Shown here: positions 61,527 through 64,000 of the stretch, one piece after another | Numbering within the stretch: position 1 is the first letter of the stretch | Layout of the letters: every line of letters begins with the position of its first letter | DNA from: Lineus longissimus | Lineage: Eukaryota; Nemertea; Pilidiophora; Heteronemertea; Lineidae | Reading direction: 5' to 3' | DNA length: 64,000 nt | Assembly (NCBI RefSeq): GCF_910592395.1 | Contig: NC_088321.1 | Location: forward strand, 8,434,001-8,498,000 | The notes under the pieces: generated by a model | Databases searched by the model: none | Seen by the model: the letters and a program-made list of their open reading frames with translations, nothing else | Told to the model about the DNA's origin: nothing | Translations under genes and position numbers: made by a program

Positions 61527-62690
61527 AAAAATTCACACCCAGCTTTTCACGCATGAGCTAGCAAGGGCAAATTGCCTGAACCAGGTCAAAACTGGTTTGT
61601 ACCGCAAAGGCATTGGATTTAAATTGGATCAAAGACCATGGGAAGGGACATTGGGCATCCGCCATGTTTTCCACCAAAATTGCTAATTACAGCATTAACC
61701 CTTTGGCCTCCACGTCAAAATTTTAAAAAAGACAAATTACCCCCATATTAGCATTTTTTTGTAATTTGTAATTCATAATTTAATTTACTAATTTTTGGAA
61801 AATGATTCATTGTATATTGGGAGGTAGGGGTTCATGCATATCTTTACAAAAAATTTAGACCCAGCTTTTCACGCATGAGCGAGACATGGGCAAATTACCT
61901 GAACCAAGTTAAAACTAGTTTGCACCGCAAAGGGATGGCATTTAAATTGGATCAGAGAATGGGAAGGGTCATTGGGCATCAGCCTTTCGCTTTTTTCAAC
62001 AAAGAATGCAGGTTACAGCATGAACCCTATGGCAATTTCATTTCTTTGCCCATGCCAGCACTACCTGCCTTTCAAAGTTTATCAGGAAAATCCAACAATG
62101 ACAAGACCAGCTGTCACGTAGGAAGTGGCGATTTTTTTCCATTGAACCATTCAGTAACTGCGCTGTCATCGATGTACTTTTCCTGGCCGCAACATGCCTG
62201 AATAAACCTTGAAAGGCTGGAAGAACTGCCACGGGCAAAAAAAATGAAATTGACATGGAGGCCAAAGAGTTAATGATGTAACCTGGGAACTTTGTGGAAA
62301 ACAAGGCCGATACGCCTAATCTACCTTTCTATTGTCTTTGCTCCAATTAAATGTCGTCCCTTTTCACGCAAGGCAGTTTTAAGATTTTTTATGCAAATTG
62401 CCCCTGTTCGCTCATGCGAGAAAAGATGGGTCTAAATTTGTGTACAGATATGCATTAAACCTACCATTATCCATTGAAACATTTTCCAAAAATGAAAGTG
62501 TTAAATAATCAATTATAAAAAATGCTAATATAGGGGTAATTCATTTATCAAAATGTATACTTTTTTAAATTGACGTGGAGGCCAAAGGGTTAGTGTTGAA
62601 AACCAATTTTAACTTGGTTCAGGCAATTTGCCCTTCCTCGCTCATGCGTGAAAAGCTGGGTGTGAAATTTTGTACAGATATGCATTAAAA
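61527..62690. repeat. Complex foldback: nested inverted repeats (~1.15 kb)
   Basis: An inner pair with ends TTAACCCTTTGGCCTCCACG (61694) and its complement (to 62592) has ~210-bp arms. An outer pair (CCCAGCTTTTCACGCATGAG at 61537 and inverted near 62640) surrounds it. The outer motif also recurs inside (61861, inverted near 62420). This looks like an element inserted in a copy of itself. No gene is seen. Confidence 0.75.
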
Positions 62691-63671
62691 GCTTACCTAC
62701 CAATATCCATTGAAAATACTTTCCAAAAATATGAAGTACTAATTTGGGGGTAATTTATCCAACTGTGTACTTTTTTTGATACTCCTGCATGCAATGTCTG
62801 GACTAAACAGTACAATCGGTGAATGCAATATGCAGCATGTTCCAAAAGCAGAATTTTAACCTGTAATGTGTATGAATACGTCCTATGCCATTTGCTTGAG
62901 AGCATCCGGGTATTGAAGTACAAAAACAATACACGAGAGAAAGAGAGCATAAGAGTGAGAAATCTTTGGCAATATTCAACCAAAATCCTGAACCAAAATG
63001 GCTGCCGGTCACAAAAATCCTCAACTGTACGAGAAATTCAAAGTTCTATTCCCCCTATGAACATATATATTTATTATAGTGTTCCTACCTTTTACAGGGG
63101 TCGGCTGGTGATTTACTCTTGGATATCTCAGGAGAGGAGAGATGTCCGTGTGATCGCACTGGATGCTCAAGCACACTGCCTAAACTCTTCACCCGGGGAC
63201 TCCTAGGTCAGCAATTAAAATGGCCGTGTGGACGGCCGAAATACTCATAATTTTTGTTATATAATCTTTTTTGGCAAATAGAAATGCGCTTGAATGCGGG
63301 GTAAGTGGTGGTTATTCTGATCATGACATGATGGTCATAACTGATAATCATTGCGCACATACTGAATAATTGGTTCTAGCAGGCCTAACAGAAAATGCAT
63401 TGGAATTACATGTATCAATGAAGTTAGTTTTTTGGGTGGGGGATATGATAATACAGTTGTAGAAGTATACAATACACCCCCCTCTCCCCTCATAATATCT
63501 TATTAAGGTTTTCCCGGTATATCTGCGCTGTTTCAATAAACATGCCGACGATGTTTGACTTGGGAGAGTGCGCTTTAATAATGTGCGGTTCCTGGCGGTA
63601 TCTAAGCATGGCAGGGCTTTTTTAGCTTTGGCCAACATTTTAGTTCCAACCTCGCGGTTATGGTGAGGCAA

Positions 63672-64000
63672 CTAATACCTCCAGTTCGGTGTCAATTCCT
63701 CAAACTGCACAAACTGCATGGTAAATTGCCCGAACATTGATAAGTGGAACAGGTCCTTTGCTGGGTCACGTAAATACACTTCCCGGTCCGACAGAAATTC
63801 GTTATAGAACGCGTTGAATCCCTTCAAATTTCCTAGAAGCTGTTCGGGATTTGCTAAAAGTTCCTGGGTTTCTCTCTTGATGGAGGCTGCGAGCTTCCAG
63901 AATGCCTCATTACTATTACAACTGGCCATTTGTGTCGGAATTATTATGTTGTTACTAAGTTCGACTACCCAGACACCGGAGTGGGACACAGGGAGATTAG
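63672..64000 (-). pseudogene. Condensation-domain-like paralogue, fragment at window edge
   Basis: It reads from the right edge to 63672 and closely parallels part of the 55019-56394 protein: SHSGVWVVELSNNIIIPTQM against SNSGVFVSELCNKIIIPAKM, and LWELAASIKKENRELL against its equivalent FWKLAASIKRETQELL. After DLFHLSM it diverges and ends early, lacking the last ~80 residues of the paralogue. It is either a truncated duplicate or an exon whose following exon is not recognised. The rest lies beyond the window. Confidence 0.6.

Overview
The window is metazoan nuclear DNA. The evidence is spliced genes with GT-AG introns, long AT-rich introns, and a dense mix of animal-type transposons: CR1/L2-like LINEs, BEL/Pao, PIF/Harbinger, virus-like DNA-polymerase-B elements and foldback MITEs. 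The combination of a natriuretic-peptide-receptor-like gene, condensation-domain-like proteins, a 2A-bearing LINE and frequent TAGGCCTA/ACATGT words suggests a marine invertebrate, such as an echinoderm, hemichordate, cephalochordate or lophotrochozoan. The phylum cannot be fixed from this sequence.

Layout. 1-4400: a nearly full-length CR1-like LINE (+), whose 3' end sits inside a decayed protein-primed DNA polymerase B gene. 4400-10350: a block of minus-strand virus-like genes (PolB, DUF4326-like, two unknowns, a PolB-element-associated structural-like protein, dUTPase), several broken by frameshifts or stops; it resembles a Polinton/adintovirus-type integrated element. 13193-25216 (+): six exons encoding the ligand-binding ectodomain of a natriuretic-peptide-receptor/receptor-guanylate-cyclase-like protein. 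Its introns hold decayed extra copies of exons 2 and 3, a young BEL/Pao element inserted 6 bp into intron 2, and a 733-bp Harbinger-type MITE. 25500-28040: a minisatellite of about 100-bp units, interrupted by a 1.86-kb DNA transposon. 33250-34471 (-): a few exons of an unrecognised spliced gene.

34946-50803 is a nested structure. A degenerate, unclassified minus-strand element ('element X', virus-like small proteins with coiled-coil and TM segments) was hit by a complete 2.8-kb PIF/Harbinger transposon (36253-39052, TSD ATT). It was also hit by a second TIR transposon (39369-49732, TSD TATTA) with an IS5-type DDE transposase. That transposase gene was in turn split by a 7.1-kb LINE (41875-48955, 11-bp TSD) whose ORF2 carries a 2A-type motif.

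51 kb to the end: a 495-bp tandem duplication, dispersed repeats, several foldback/TIR MITEs, and two minus-strand members of a condensation/acetyltransferase-like family (55019-56394, and a paralogue fragment at the right edge).

The host genes are few: the receptor, the acyltransferase-like pair and one unrecognised gene. Most of the sequence is layered mobile DNA. Several layers can be ordered in time because target-site duplications and reading frames are restored when the inserts are removed conceptually.
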